This document shows, piece by piece, positions 25,137 to 33,998 of a stretch of DNA of 64,000 bases (positions are counted from its first letter, which is position 1; the number at the start of each line of letters is the position of its first letter). The position numbers and the translations under genes are program-made. The notes beneath the pieces are model-generated. The model searched no databases. It was given only the letters and a program-made list of their open reading frames with translations, and was not told the origin of the DNA. This stretch comes from Streptococcus gwangjuense. Lineage in GTDB: Bacteria > Bacillota > Bacilli > Lactobacillales > Streptococcaceae. The stretch spans positions 806,001 through 870,000 of the forward strand of contig NZ_CP032621.1 in assembly GCF_003627155.1 (NCBI RefSeq), given 5' to 3'.

Positions 25137-25715
25137 ATGTCATTAAATCAAGTTACAATAGAAATTCCATTAAATATTCAGAAAGGATTAGACTCAGGAA
25201 TTTATAAACGTTATGGTTCAATAATCAGAAATTCATCTGGCCATATAGTAAAGCATCTAAAAGAAGTAAAGGCAGGAGAACCAGCTCAACAGGTCGTTAA
25301 AGGCCTTGCAAAAAATAAATATGTGCTAGTAACAGCTATTGGTGCAACTGTTCTAGCTGTTGGTGGTGTTGGTTATTATGCATTTATTTCAAATAGATAT
25401 AAGAAGACTGTAAAGAAACTTATAGAAAAGCTAGTTCATTTCATTCAATTAGCCCAAAAAGGAGAAGTAAGTGAAGAAGAGGTTGATAATTTCTTAAAAT
25501 TTTTACAAGATAATCAAAAAGGACTACTTTCTTTAAAACTAGACTCTGAAATAGATGAGTTGTTTGATCTTGTATATGATTATACAATTCTATTTGCTCA
25601 AGCAAATGGATTTGAGACTGATACTATTTCAGAAGTGGCAGAAAATAATAAAGTTATTAACTTGATGGATTATCTAAATCTACAAAAAACAATATATCGT
25701 TCTGATGCTGTTTAA
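25137..25715 (+). CDS. Single-pass membrane protein paired with the DUF262 nuclease
   Basis: 192 aa. Soluble N-terminus (1-60), one transmembrane helix (about 62-84, VLVTAIGATVLAVGGVGYYAF), then a helical domain of about 105 residues (KKLIEKLVHFIQLAQKG, EEEVDNFLKFLQDN). No family recognised. A 35-base gap from the DUF262 gene without an intervening terminator and shared AT-rich composition suggest one operon. It could anchor or regulate the nuclease, or be a separate effector. Confidence 0.65.
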   Translation: MSLNQVTIEIPLNIQKGLDSGIYKRYGSIIRNSSGHIVKHLKEVKAGEPAQQVVKGLAKNKYVLVTAIGATVLAVGGVGYYAFISNRYKKTVKKLIEKLVHFIQLAQKGEVSEEEVDNFLKFLQDNQKGLLSLKLDSEIDELFDLVYDYTILFAQANGFETDTISEVAENNKVINLMDYLNLQKTIYRSDAV

Positions 25716-25746
25716 GGAGGCGAGGATTAAATTTCCGGATATACAA

Positions 25747-25773
25747 AAGGAGCAAATCAGTTTTTTGCTCCTT
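25747..25773 (+). terminator. Hairpin ending the DUF262 operon
   Basis: AAGGAGCAAA pairs with TTTGCTCCTT (10 bp) around a 7-nt loop. Few T's follow on the plus strand, so efficiency is uncertain. Confidence 0.5.
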
Positions 25774-25982
25774 GATTTATATTCGTTACAGTTTTTTGAT
25801 AGCTGTACTTCCTAGTAAGTTTATTCTCTTTTAAAGTTTTTACATTGAAAATGAAGTAGTGATCACGATGATCTTTGGTTGGCATTTTCTTTATTTAATT
25901 TGAAGTAGTTCTTCATAGATTTAGCCATGGTAAGCATGATGTCGTCCGTTTGAAATTCATTTCTATGAAGTTCAAACTGCAT
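25757..25982 (-). pseudogene. Two short overlapping minus-strand ORFs, possibly one broken gene
   Basis: ORF 25863-25982 (39 aa, MQFELHRNEFQTDD start, AAAGG upstream) and ORF 25757-25885 (42 aa, MPTKDHRDHYFIF start) overlap by 23 bases in different frames. Both have protein-like composition, and together they could be a remnant of one gene of about 75 aa. They account for most of the 25716-26112 gap; nothing else is supported there. Confidence 0.3.
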
Positions 25983-26112
25983 TATGATTTACCTTTGGTT
26001 CTAATATGATAGTATTTAACTAGAGAGGGGAGTTCTATTTTTATGGTATAATGTAAACATATTTAAACAAAAATATCAAATTTTGCATCCCATAGAAAGG
26101 AAAACTCTTAAA

Positions 26113-26805
26113 TTGTCCTACAAATTTCTACTCTTCGACCTCGACCACACTCTTCTTGATTTTGATGCTGCTGAGGATGTGGCTTTGACGCAACTTCTAA
26201 GAGAAGAAGGAGTTGCAGATATTCAGGTTTATAAAGACTATTACGTTCCTATGAACAAGGCTCTCTGGAAGGACTTGGAGCTGAAGAAAATCAGTAAACA
26301 AGAGCTGGTTAACACGCGCTTTTCTCGTTTATTTGGTCATTTTGGACAGGAAAAAGACGGTAGTTTACTTGCCCAACGTTACCAGTTTTACTTAGCCCAG
26401 CAGGGACAAACTCTTTCGGGCGCTCATGAGCTTTTGGACAGTCTCATTGAGCGTGATTATGAGCTGTATGCTGCGACAAATGGAATTACTGCCATTCAGA
26501 CGGGACGTTTGGCTCAATCGGGTCTGGAACCTTATTTCAATCAAGTTTTTATCTCTGAACAGCTGCAAACACAAAAGCCTGATGCACTATTCTATGAAAA
26601 AATTGGTCATCAGATTGAAGGCTTTAGCAAAGAAAAGACGCTGATGATTGGAGATTCTCTAACCGCAGACATCCAAGGTGGTAATAATGCTGGGATTGAC
26701 ACGATTTGGTACAATCCTCATCGCGTTGAAAATCACACACAAGCCCAGCCGACTTACGAAGTCCATTCTTATCAAGACTTGCTGGATTGCTTAGATAAAC
26801 TGTAA
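26113..26805 (+). CDS. HAD phosphatase of the YjjG type (pyrimidine 5'-nucleotidase-like)
   Basis: The frame opens at 26083, but the RBS AAAGGA lies at about 26096-26101, so TTG 26113 ([18 protein letters not shown]) is the better start, giving 230 aa. HAD motifs: DLDHT, ATNG, K in [12 protein letters not shown], and [11 protein letters not shown]. The YjjG subfamily dephosphorylates noncanonical nucleotides (house-cleaning), fitting the neighbouring ung and mutT-like genes. Confidence 0.85.
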   Translation: MSYKFLLFDLDHTLLDFDAAEDVALTQLLREEGVADIQVYKDYYVPMNKALWKDLELKKISKQELVNTRFSRLFGHFGQEKDGSLLAQRYQFYLAQQGQTLSGAHELLDSLIERDYELYAATNGITAIQTGRLAQSGLEPYFNQVFISEQLQTQKPDALFYEKIGHQIEGFSKEKTLMIGDSLTADIQGGNNAGIDTIWYNPHRVENHTQAQPTYEVHSYQDLLDCLDKL

Positions 26806-26830
26806 AAAGTGGTTTAGACAGCCACTTTTT
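26804..26830 (+). terminator. Terminator of the yjjG-like gene, overlapping the ung promoter region
   Basis: AAAAAGTGG / CCACTTTTT 9-bp stem with a 9-nt loop and five T's. TATAAT for ung follows at 26833-26838. Confidence 0.85.
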
Positions 26831-26866
26831 GCTATAATAGAGGCAGTAAAAACGAAGGAGTCGGCT

Positions 26867-27520
26867 ATGGAACATTCGTCTTGGCATGCTTTGATTAAGG
26901 AGCAATTACCTGAGGGTTATTTCGGGAAAATCAATCAGTTTATGAATCAGGTCTATGCTCAGGGGACTATTTATCCACCCAAGGAAAAGGTTTTTCAGGC
27001 TCTCTTGACAACACCGCTTGAAGAAGTTAAGGTGGTGATTCTAGGGCAAGATCCCTATCACGGGCCAGGTCAAGCGCAGGGCTTGAGTTTTTCTGTACCG
27101 GACTCTATCCCAGCTCCACCATCCTTGCAAAATATCTTGAAAGAATTGTCAGATGATATCGGGGTTAAGAAATCTCATGATTTGACAGCTTGGGCTGAGC
27201 AAGGAGTCTTACTTCTTAATGCTTGTTTGACAGTTCCGGCTGGACGGGCTAATGGTCATGCTGGGCAGATATGGGAGCCTTTTACGGATGCTGTGATTCA
27301 GGTGGTCAATCATCTAGATAGACAAGTCGTTTTTGTACTCTGGGGAGCTTATGCACGCAAGAAGAAGGCCTTAGTTACCAATCCTCATCACTTGATTATC
27401 GAATCAGCCCATCCCAGTCCTTTGTCAGTTTATAGAGGATTTTGGGGTTCCAAGCCTTTTTCCAAGGCCAATGCATTCTTAAAAGAAACAGGACAAGAGC
27501 CAATCGATTGGCTTAGATAA
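26867..27520 (+). CDS. ung: Uracil-DNA glycosylase
   Basis: 217 aa, full length family-1 UDG. GQDPYH (catalytic Asp62 in QDPYH, 61-65) and the HPSPLS loop near the C-terminus are intact. Removes uracil from DNA for base-excision repair. RBS GAAGGAG. It opens a close-packed group with the mutT-like gene (9-base gap) and pyrC (12-base gap). Confidence 0.98.
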   Translation: MEHSSWHALIKEQLPEGYFGKINQFMNQVYAQGTIYPPKEKVFQALLTTPLEEVKVVILGQDPYHGPGQAQGLSFSVPDSIPAPPSLQNILKELSDDIGVKKSHDLTAWAEQGVLLLNACLTVPAGRANGHAGQIWEPFTDAVIQVVNHLDRQVVFVLWGAYARKKKALVTNPHHLIIESAHPSPLSVYRGFWGSKPFSKANAFLKETGQEPIDWLR

Positions 27521-27529
27521 GGAGAAAAT

Positions 27530-27994
27530 ATGCCTCAGTTAGCGACGATTTGCTACATTGATAACGGGAAAGAACTGCTCATGCTCCACCGTAATAAGAA
27601 GCCCAATGATGTCCATGAAGGGAAATGGATTGGTGTGGGTGGCAAACTAGAGCGTGGTGAGACGCCTCAGGAATGCGCAGCGCGTGAAATCTTCGAAGAA
27701 ACAGGACTCAAAGCCAAGCCAGTTCTAAAAGGTGTTATCACTTTTCCTGAATTTACGCCAGATTTAGACTGGTACACCTATGTTTTTAAAGTGACGGAGT
27801 TCGAGGGGGACTTGATTGACTGCAACGAGGGAACCTTAGAATGGGTTCCCTATGATGAAGTTCTCAGCAAGCCAACTTGGGAAGGTGACCACACCTTTGT
27901 TGAATGGCTTTTAGAGGATAAACCCTTCTTTTCAGCCAAGTTTGTTTATGATGGGGATAAATTGTTGGATACCCAAGTTGATTTCTATGAATAA
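27530..27994 (+). CDS. Nudix hydrolase, MutT/8-oxo-dGTP diphosphatase-like
   Basis: 154 aa. A perfect Nudix box spans residues 38-60 (G-x5-E-x7-REIFEETGL). The family hydrolyses nucleoside diphosphates linked to another moiety; the MutT branch sanitises 8-oxo-dGTP. Location between ung and pyrC suits nucleotide-pool maintenance. Substrate not provable from sequence. Confidence 0.88.
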   Translation: MPQLATICYIDNGKELLMLHRNKKPNDVHEGKWIGVGGKLERGETPQECAAREIFEETGLKAKPVLKGVITFPEFTPDLDWYTYVFKVTEFEGDLIDCNEGTLEWVPYDEVLSKPTWEGDHTFVEWLLEDKPFFSAKFVYDGDKLLDTQVDFYE

Positions 27995-28006
27995 AGGAGA
28001 AAGCAG

Positions 28007-29275
28007 ATGCTACTAATCAAAAATGGTCGTGTAATGGATCCCAAGTCTGGTTTGGATCAAGTGTGTGATGTCTTGGTTGAAGATGGAAAGATTATCAAAA
28101 TTGCGCCTGAAATTAAAGAAGAAGGCGCAGAAATCCTGGATACCACAGGTCTTGTAGTTGCTCCTGGCTTGGTTGATATCCATGTTCATTTTCGTGAACC
28201 TGGTCAGACCCACAAGGAAGACATCCATACTGGTGCCCTAGCAGCCGCTGCAGGTGGTTTTACCACGGTTGTCATGATGGCTAATACTAGTCCAACCATT
28301 TCAGACGTGGAGACTTTGCAAGAAGTTCTCCAGTCAGCTGCCAAAGAGAAGATTAATGTTAAGACGGTTGCGACCATTACTAAGAACTTTAATGGCCAAG
28401 ACTTGACTGACTTCAAGGCACTCTTAGCAGCTGGTGCGGTTGGTTTCTCTGATGACGGTATTCCACTTGAAAGCAGTAAAGTTGTCAAGGAAGCCATGGA
28501 GGAATCTAAAAAGCTTAATACCTTTATTAGTCTTCATGAGGAAGATCCAGGTTTGAATGGGATTCTTGGGTTTAACGAAAATATTGCTAAAGAACATTTC
28601 CATATCTGTGGTGCGACTGGGGTAGCTGAGTATGCTATGATGGCGCGTGATGTCATGATTGCCTATGCAACCAAGGCCCATGTTCATATTCAACATTTGT
28701 CTAAGGAAGAAAGTGTTAAAGTAGTGGAGTTTGCTCAGGGGCTAGGTGCGCAAGTAACAGCAGAAGTAGCGCCACAGCATTTCTCTAAGACAGAAGCGCT
28801 CCTTTTGACACAAGGAAGCAATGCTAAGATGAATCCGCCACTTCGTTTGGAATCAGACCGTCGTGCTGTTATCGAAGGTCTTAAATCTGGCGTCATCACA
28901 GTTATCGCGACTGACCATGCGCCTCACCATGCGGATGAAAAAAATGTCGAAGATATTACCAAAGCGCCATCTGGTATGACTGGCTTAGAAACATCTCTTT
29001 CTCTCGGTTTAACTTATTTGGTGGAAGCTGGTGAGTTAAGCTTGATGGAATTACTTGAAAAAATGACATACAACCCATCCAAGCTTTACAACTTTGAAGC
29101 AGGTTACTTGGCTGAGAATGGTCCAGCGGACATCACTATTTTTGATGCTAAGGCTGACCGCCTTGTGGACTCCCATTTTGCTTCAAAAGCAGCTAATTCA
29201 CCATTCATCGGTGAAACTTTAAAAGGGCAGGTTAAATATACCATCTGTAAGGGACAAATTGTCTATCAAAACTAG
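28007..29275 (+). CDS. pyrC: Dihydroorotase
   Basis: 422 aa, type I dihydroorotase. Metal ligands H59 and H61 in [16 protein letters not shown], the carbamylated-lysine region, and TDHAPHH near residue 304 are present. Catalyses carbamoyl-aspartate to dihydroorotate in pyrimidine synthesis. RBS AAAGGAGAAAG. No PyrR-type attenuator is visible upstream, in keeping with its position inside the ung operon. Confidence 0.97.
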   Translation: MLLIKNGRVMDPKSGLDQVCDVLVEDGKIIKIAPEIKEEGAEILDTTGLVVAPGLVDIHVHFREPGQTHKEDIHTGALAAAAGGFTTVVMMANTSPTISDVETLQEVLQSAAKEKINVKTVATITKNFNGQDLTDFKALLAAGAVGFSDDGIPLESSKVVKEAMEESKKLNTFISLHEEDPGLNGILGFNENIAKEHFHICGATGVAEYAMMARDVMIAYATKAHVHIQHLSKEESVKVVEFAQGLGAQVTAEVAPQHFSKTEALLLTQGSNAKMNPPLRLESDRRAVIEGLKSGVITVIATDHAPHHADEKNVEDITKAPSGMTGLETSLSLGLTYLVEAGELSLMELLEKMTYNPSKLYNFEAGYLAENGPADITIFDAKADRLVDSHFASKAANSPFIGETLKGQVKYTICKGQIVYQN

Positions 29276-29315
29276 GTGGGAGTCTGCTCTTAAACCAAAA
29301 GAATAGAGAGCCTAT

Positions 29316-30677
29316 ATGTACCAAACCCATCATTTTAAAGACAAATTTATCTTATTTTTAAAGATATTTTTCCCTATCCTGATTTATCAATTTGCCAATT
29401 ATTCTGCCTCCTTTGTTGATACGACTATGACAGGTCAATACAATACCATGGACTTGGCTGGTGTGTCTATGGCAACCAGTATCTGGAATCCTTTCTTTAC
29501 TTTCCTAACAGGGATTGTTTCAGCTTTGGTGCCCATCATTGGTCACCATCTTGGTCGAGGAAAAAAGGAAGAAGTTGCATCTGATTTTTACCAATTCATC
29601 TATTTGGCCCTGGGTCTATCCGTTATCTTACTGGGGATGGTACTTTTCTTGGCACCACCAATCTTGAATCATATTGGACTAGAAGCACCAGTGGCGGCAG
29701 TAGCGGTTCGCTATCTTTGGTTTTTATCTATCGGAATTATCCCCTTGTTGCTCTTTAGTGTCATTCGCTCTTTGCTGGATTCGCTGGGCTTGACCAAACT
29801 TTCCATGTACCTCATGCTTTTGTTACTTCCTCTCAATAGTGGATTTAACTATCTCTTGATTTTCGGAGCCTTTGGTGTTCCAGAACTGGGAGGTGCTGGT
29901 TCAGGTTTAGGAACATCCTTGGCCTACTGGGTCTTGCTGGGGATTTCTGTTCTGGTTTTATTTAAACAGGAGAAGCTCAAAGCCCTACATCTTGAGAAAC
30001 GAATTCCGCTTAATATGGATAAAATTAAGGAAGGGGTTCGCTTAGGTCTGCCTATTGGGGGAACTGTCTTCGCAGAAGTGGCTATTTTCTCCGTGGTTGG
30101 TTTGATTATGGCTAAGTTTTCGTCCTTGATTATCGCTAGTCACCAGTCAGCTATGAATTTTTCATCTCTCATGTATGCTTTCCCTATGAGTATCTCATCG
30201 GCTATGGCTATTGTCGTTTCCTATGAAGTTGGAGCCAAGCGGTTTGATGATGCGAAAACCTATATTGGTCTAGGAAGATGGACTGCCCTCATTTTTGCGG
30301 CCTTCACCTTATCTTTCCTTTACATTTTTAGGGGAAATGTGGCCAGTCTTTATGGTAACGACTCAGAATTTATCGATTTGACAGCGCGTTTTTTGACTTA
30401 TAGCCTCTTCTTCCAGTTAGCAGATACCTTTGCAGCACCGCTTCAGGGAATTTTACGAGGTTATAAGGATACAGTGATTCCTTTTTACCTTGGTTTGGTT
30501 GGTTATTGGGGAGTAGCAATCCCAGTAGCTATGGTCTTTGATTTCCTAACAGATTTTGGAGCTTATTCTTACTGGATCGGTTTGATTATTAGTCTAATCG
30601 TGAGTGGGGCGCTATACCGTTGGCGTTTAACTGTGATTATGAAGAGATTTGAATCTTTAGCAAAATCTAAACGATAA
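29316..30677 (+). CDS. MATE-family multidrug efflux transporter
   Basis: 453 aa, twelve hydrophobic segments in two MatE halves (1-220, 230-450), with typical NYSASFVDTTMTGQ and SHQSAMNFSSL stretches. Exports cationic drugs in exchange for Na+ or H+. From memory, the pneumococcal transporter at this locus is the Na+-coupled PdrM. Ends at a strong terminator. Confidence 0.92.
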   Translation: MYQTHHFKDKFILFLKIFFPILIYQFANYSASFVDTTMTGQYNTMDLAGVSMATSIWNPFFTFLTGIVSALVPIIGHHLGRGKKEEVASDFYQFIYLALGLSVILLGMVLFLAPPILNHIGLEAPVAAVAVRYLWFLSIGIIPLLLFSVIRSLLDSLGLTKLSMYLMLLLLPLNSGFNYLLIFGAFGVPELGGAGSGLGTSLAYWVLLGISVLVLFKQEKLKALHLEKRIPLNMDKIKEGVRLGLPIGGTVFAEVAIFSVVGLIMAKFSSLIIASHQSAMNFSSLMYAFPMSISSAMAIVVSYEVGAKRFDDAKTYIGLGRWTALIFAAFTLSFLYIFRGNVASLYGNDSEFIDLTARFLTYSLFFQLADTFAAPLQGILRGYKDTVIPFYLGLVGYWGVAIPVAMVFDFLTDFGAYSYWIGLIISLIVSGALYRWRLTVIMKRFESLAKSKR

Positions 30678-30703
30678 AAAGTTTGTGAAAAAATATTCTT
30701 AAT

Positions 30704-30739
30704 AAGGAAATCCCTTATTCCTATGGGGTTTTCTTTTTT
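30704..30739 (+). terminator. Terminator of the MATE gene
   Basis: AAGGAAATCCC pairs with GGGGTTTTCTT (11 bp with G-U pairs) around a 10-nt loop, followed by TTTT. Confidence 0.8.
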
Positions 30740-30766
30740 ATTTTGTGAAATTTCTTTTAGAAAAAC

Positions 30767-30796
30767 TTTGACAGTATTTGTCAAAAACGGTAAAAT
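30767..30796 (+). promoter_or_regulatory. aco operon promoter with overlapping palindromic operator
   Basis: TTGACA (30768-30773), 17 bases, TAAAAT (30791-30796). The perfect inverted repeat TTTGACA-N5-TGTCAAA (30767-30785) covers the -35 hexamer, as expected for a repressor site. The regulator is not identifiable. Confidence 0.85.
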
Positions 30797-30830
30797 AGTA
30801 AGGTAAGAAGAAAGTTAGAAAGGCAAGAAG

Positions 30831-31799
30831 ATGTCAACTTTAGATAAAAATCTTTTGCTAGAGATGTTCCGAAAGATGGAAGAAATCCGTCGTATGGACT
30901 TAAAAATTGCGCAATTAGTAAAGAAAGGGAAAGTGCCAGGAATGACGCACTTTTCTGTTGGAGAAGAGGCAGCTAACGTGGGTGCTATGTTGGCTCTCAA
31001 TCCAGATGATCTGATTACCTCAAACCACCGTGGTCATGGACAAGCTATTGCCAAAGGAATTGACCTAAACGGAATGATGGCTGAAATCCTCGGTAAATAT
31101 ACTGGAACCTGTAAAGGTAAAGGTGGTTCTATGCATATCGCTGACCTTGATGCTGGTAACCTTGGTGCCAATGGTATCGTAGGTGGTGGTATGGGAATCG
31201 CTGTTGGTGCAGCCCTCAGTCAGCAAATGCAACATACCGGAAAAATCGTTGTCTGCTTCTTTGGAGATGGTGCGACCAATGAAGGTGTTTTCCACGAAGC
31301 AGTGAACATGGCTTCTATCTGGAACCTGCCAGTCATTTTCTATTGCATTAACAACGGTTACGGTATCTCTGCGGATATCAAGAAAATGACCAATGTCGAA
31401 CATATCCATCAACGTAGCGCCGCTTATGGAATTCCTGGAATGTTCATCGAAGACGGTAACAATGTCATCGACGTCTATGAAGGATTTAAGAAAGCTGTAG
31501 ATCATGTTCGCAGTGGCAATGGTCCAGTCTTGATTGAAAGTGTAACTTATCGCTGGCTTGGTCACTCATCATCTGACCCTGGTAAATATCGTACGCGTGA
31601 AGAAGTGGAATTGTGGAAACAAAAAGACCCGATCGAAAACCTTCGCAAGTACCTCATTGAAAATACTATTGCAAGTGCCGTAGAATTGGAAGAAATCCAA
31701 GCGCAAGTCAAGGAAGCAGTAGAAGCTTCTGTTAAATTTGCAGAAGAAAGTCCATTCCCACCGCTTGAATCAGCATTTGAAGATATTTACGCAGACTAA
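30831..31799 (+). CDS. acoA: E1 alpha subunit of acetoin/pyruvate dehydrogenase complex
   Basis: 322 aa. Thiamine-diphosphate motif GDGATNEG...NNGYG is present, along with MTHFSVGEEAANVGAM and the regulatory-loop region. With AcoB it decarboxylates the 2-oxo substrate and reductively acetylates the lipoyl group. Acetoin versus pyruvate cannot be decided by sequence; streptococci of this group annotate it both ways. First gene of the operon; RBS AAAGGCAAG. Confidence 0.92.
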   Translation: MSTLDKNLLLEMFRKMEEIRRMDLKIAQLVKKGKVPGMTHFSVGEEAANVGAMLALNPDDLITSNHRGHGQAIAKGIDLNGMMAEILGKYTGTCKGKGGSMHIADLDAGNLGANGIVGGGMGIAVGAALSQQMQHTGKIVVCFFGDGATNEGVFHEAVNMASIWNLPVIFYCINNGYGISADIKKMTNVEHIHQRSAAYGIPGMFIEDGNNVIDVYEGFKKAVDHVRSGNGPVLIESVTYRWLGHSSSDPGKYRTREEVELWKQKDPIENLRKYLIENTIASAVELEEIQAQVKEAVEASVKFAEESPFPPLESAFEDIYAD

Positions 31800-31814
31800 G
31801 GAGAAAGAGATAAA

Positions 31815-32807
31815 ATGGAAACAAAAACAATGTCCTTCCGTGACACCATTATCCTTGCTATGTCTGAGGAAATGCGTCGCGATGAAAATGTGTTCTTGAT
31901 GGGAGAAGACGTCGGTGTCTTCGGAGGAGACTTCGGAACTTCTGTTGGAATGCTTGAAGAATTCGGTCCAGAACGTGTCCGTGACTGTCCGATTTCTGAA
32001 GCTGCCATCTCTGGAGCAGCAGCCGGAGCAGCCATGACAGGCCTTCGTCCCATCGTTGATATGACCTTTATGGACTTCTCGGTCATTGCCATGGACAATA
32101 TCGTCAACCAAGCAGCTAAAACACGTTACATGTTTGGTGGGAAAGGTCAGGTTCCAATGACTGTCCGTTGTGCAGCAGGTAACGGAGTTGGTTCTGCAGC
32201 CCAGCACTCGCAATCACTAGAGTCTTGGTTTACTCACATTCCAGGACTTAAGGTTGTAGCACCAGGTACACCTGCGGACATGAAAGGACTGCTTAAGTCT
32301 TCTATCCGTGATAACAACCCTGTTATCATTCTTGAGTACAAGTCAGAATTTAACCAAAAAGGGGAAGTACCAGTTGATCCAGACTACACGATTCCACTTG
32401 GAGTTGGCGAAATTAAACGCGAAGGAACGGATGTAACAGTTGTTACTTATGGAAAAATGCTTCGTCGTGTGGTTCAAGCTGCTGAAGAATTAGCAGAAGA
32501 AGGAATTTCTGTTGAGATTGTTGACCCACGCACCCTTGTTCCACTTGATAAGGATATCATCATTAACTCAGTTAAGAAGACTGGTAAGGTTGTTCTGGTT
32601 AACGATGCCCATAAAACAAGTGGCTATATCGGAGAGATTTCAGCAATTATTTCAGAATCGGAAGCATTTGACTATCTAGATGCACCAATCCGCCGTTGTG
32701 CAGGAGAAGATGTGCCAATGCCTTATGCACAAAACCTAGAAAATGCAATGATACCAACAGTTGAGAGCATTAAGGATGCAATCCGAAAAACTTATAACAA
32801 AGAATAA
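31815..32807 (+). CDS. acoB: E1 beta subunit of acetoin/pyruvate dehydrogenase complex
   Basis: 330 aa transketolase-type beta subunit: MGEDVGVFGG, MGSAAQHSQS-like GVGSAAQHSQ loop and the C-terminal VDPRTLVPLD. Forms the alpha2beta2 E1 with the upstream product; 15-base gap, RBS AAGGAG. Confidence 0.95.
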   Translation: METKTMSFRDTIILAMSEEMRRDENVFLMGEDVGVFGGDFGTSVGMLEEFGPERVRDCPISEAAISGAAAGAAMTGLRPIVDMTFMDFSVIAMDNIVNQAAKTRYMFGGKGQVPMTVRCAAGNGVGSAAQHSQSLESWFTHIPGLKVVAPGTPADMKGLLKSSIRDNNPVIILEYKSEFNQKGEVPVDPDYTIPLGVGEIKREGTDVTVVTYGKMLRRVVQAAEELAEEGISVEIVDPRTLVPLDKDIIINSVKKTGKVVLVNDAHKTSGYIGEISAIISESEAFDYLDAPIRRCAGEDVPMPYAQNLENAMIPTVESIKDAIRKTYNKE

Positions 32808-32831
32808 TACATAATATAAATTATGTAAAAA
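32808..32831 (+). repeat. 24-bp palindromic repeat, copy 1 (TACATAA...TTATGTA)
   Basis: TACATAATATAAATTATGTAAAAA type sequence: TACATAAT / ATTATGTA inverted repeat with an A tail. 23 of 24 bases match 38429-38452; a diverged copy is at 36801-36824. A second small hairpin (GCAGAG / CTCTGC, about 32864-32878) follows in the same gap. Confidence 0.7.
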
Positions 32832-32909
32832 AAGCGGACGAGAAACTTTGTATCTTTTAGGTGCAGAGTTCTCTGCGCGCTTAATATCATAAATAGAATT
32901 GGAGAGGTC

Positions 32910-33953
32910 ATGGCTGATGACAAGCTAAGAGCGACTCCTGCAGCTAGAAAATTAGCGGATGATTTAGGGATCAACCTCTACGACGTTTCTGGCTCAGGTG
33001 CAAACGGTCGTGTCCACAAAGAAGACGTGGAAACTTATAAAGACACAAACGTGGTTCGCATTTCGCCACTTGCAAAACGAATTGCCCTCGAACATAACAT
33101 TGCTTGGCAGGAGATCCAAGGAACCGGTCATCGTGGTAAAATCATGAAGAAGGATGTTTTGGCCTTGCTTCCTGAAAATATTGAAAACAACACCATCAAG
33201 TCTCCTGCTCAGATTGAAAAAGTGGAAGAAGTTCCTGATAACGTAACACCATACGGTGAAATTGAACGTATTCCAATGACACCAATGCGTAAGGTTATTG
33301 CCCAACGTATGGTTGAATCTTACTTGACTGCGCCAACCTTCACTCTCAACTATGAAGTTGATATGACTGAAATGTTGGCTCTTCGTAAGAAGGTTCTTGA
33401 GCTAATCATGGAAGCAACTGGAAAGAAGACTACTGTAACAGACCTTCTTTCACTTGCAGTTGTTAAGACTCTTATGAAACACCCATACATCAACGCTTCA
33501 TTGACAGAAGATGGCAAGACCATTATCACTCACAACTATATCAACCTTGCGATGGCAGTTGGGATGGATAATGGATTAATGACACCTGTTGTTTACAATG
33601 CTGAGAAGATGAGTCTTTCAGAACTGGTTGTAGCCTTCAAAGATGTTATTGGCCGTACCTTGGATGGCAAATTGGCTCCAAGTGAACTGCAAAATTCAAC
33701 ATTCACAATCAGTAACTTGGGAATGTTTGGCGTTCAGTCCTTTGGTCCTATCATCAACCAACCAAACTCAGCTATCCTTGGTGTCAGTTCGACAATCGAG
33801 AAGCCAGTTGTCGTCAATGGTGAGATTGTCATTCGCCCAATCATGAGTCTTGGTTTAACAATTGACCACCGTGTCGTAGATGGTATGGCTGGTGCTAAGT
33901 TTATGAAAGACTTGAAAGAATTAATTGAAAATCCAATCTCAATGTTGATTTAA
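32910..33953 (+). CDS. acoC: E2 acyltransferase without lipoyl domain
   Basis: 347 aa. Two peripheral-subunit-binding domains (about 7-42 and 50-85, each ending GxGxxGrvhkeDV or GTGHRGKIMKKDV) precede the catalytic domain (about 115-347) with DHRVVDG near the C-terminus. There is no N-terminal lipoyl domain, unusual for E2; the lipoyl domain is at the N-terminus of the E3 encoded next. RBS GGAGAGG before ATG 32910. I see no upstream in-frame extension that would encode the missing domain. Confidence 0.92.
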   Translation: MADDKLRATPAARKLADDLGINLYDVSGSGANGRVHKEDVETYKDTNVVRISPLAKRIALEHNIAWQEIQGTGHRGKIMKKDVLALLPENIENNTIKSPAQIEKVEEVPDNVTPYGEIERIPMTPMRKVIAQRMVESYLTAPTFTLNYEVDMTEMLALRKKVLELIMEATGKKTTVTDLLSLAVVKTLMKHPYINASLTEDGKTIITHNYINLAMAVGMDNGLMTPVVYNAEKMSLSELVVAFKDVIGRTLDGKLAPSELQNSTFTISNLGMFGVQSFGPIINQPNSAILGVSSTIEKPVVVNGEIVIRPIMSLGLTIDHRVVDGMAGAKFMKDLKELIENPISMLI

Positions 33954-33998
33954 GAACAAGAGTATTCATTTTTAAGATATAGATAAAGGAAGGAAGAC

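Noticed and set aside
32864..32878. Hairpin between acoB and acoC as a terminator
   Set aside because: The stem is only six bases and no T run follows, so readthrough into acoC is expected.
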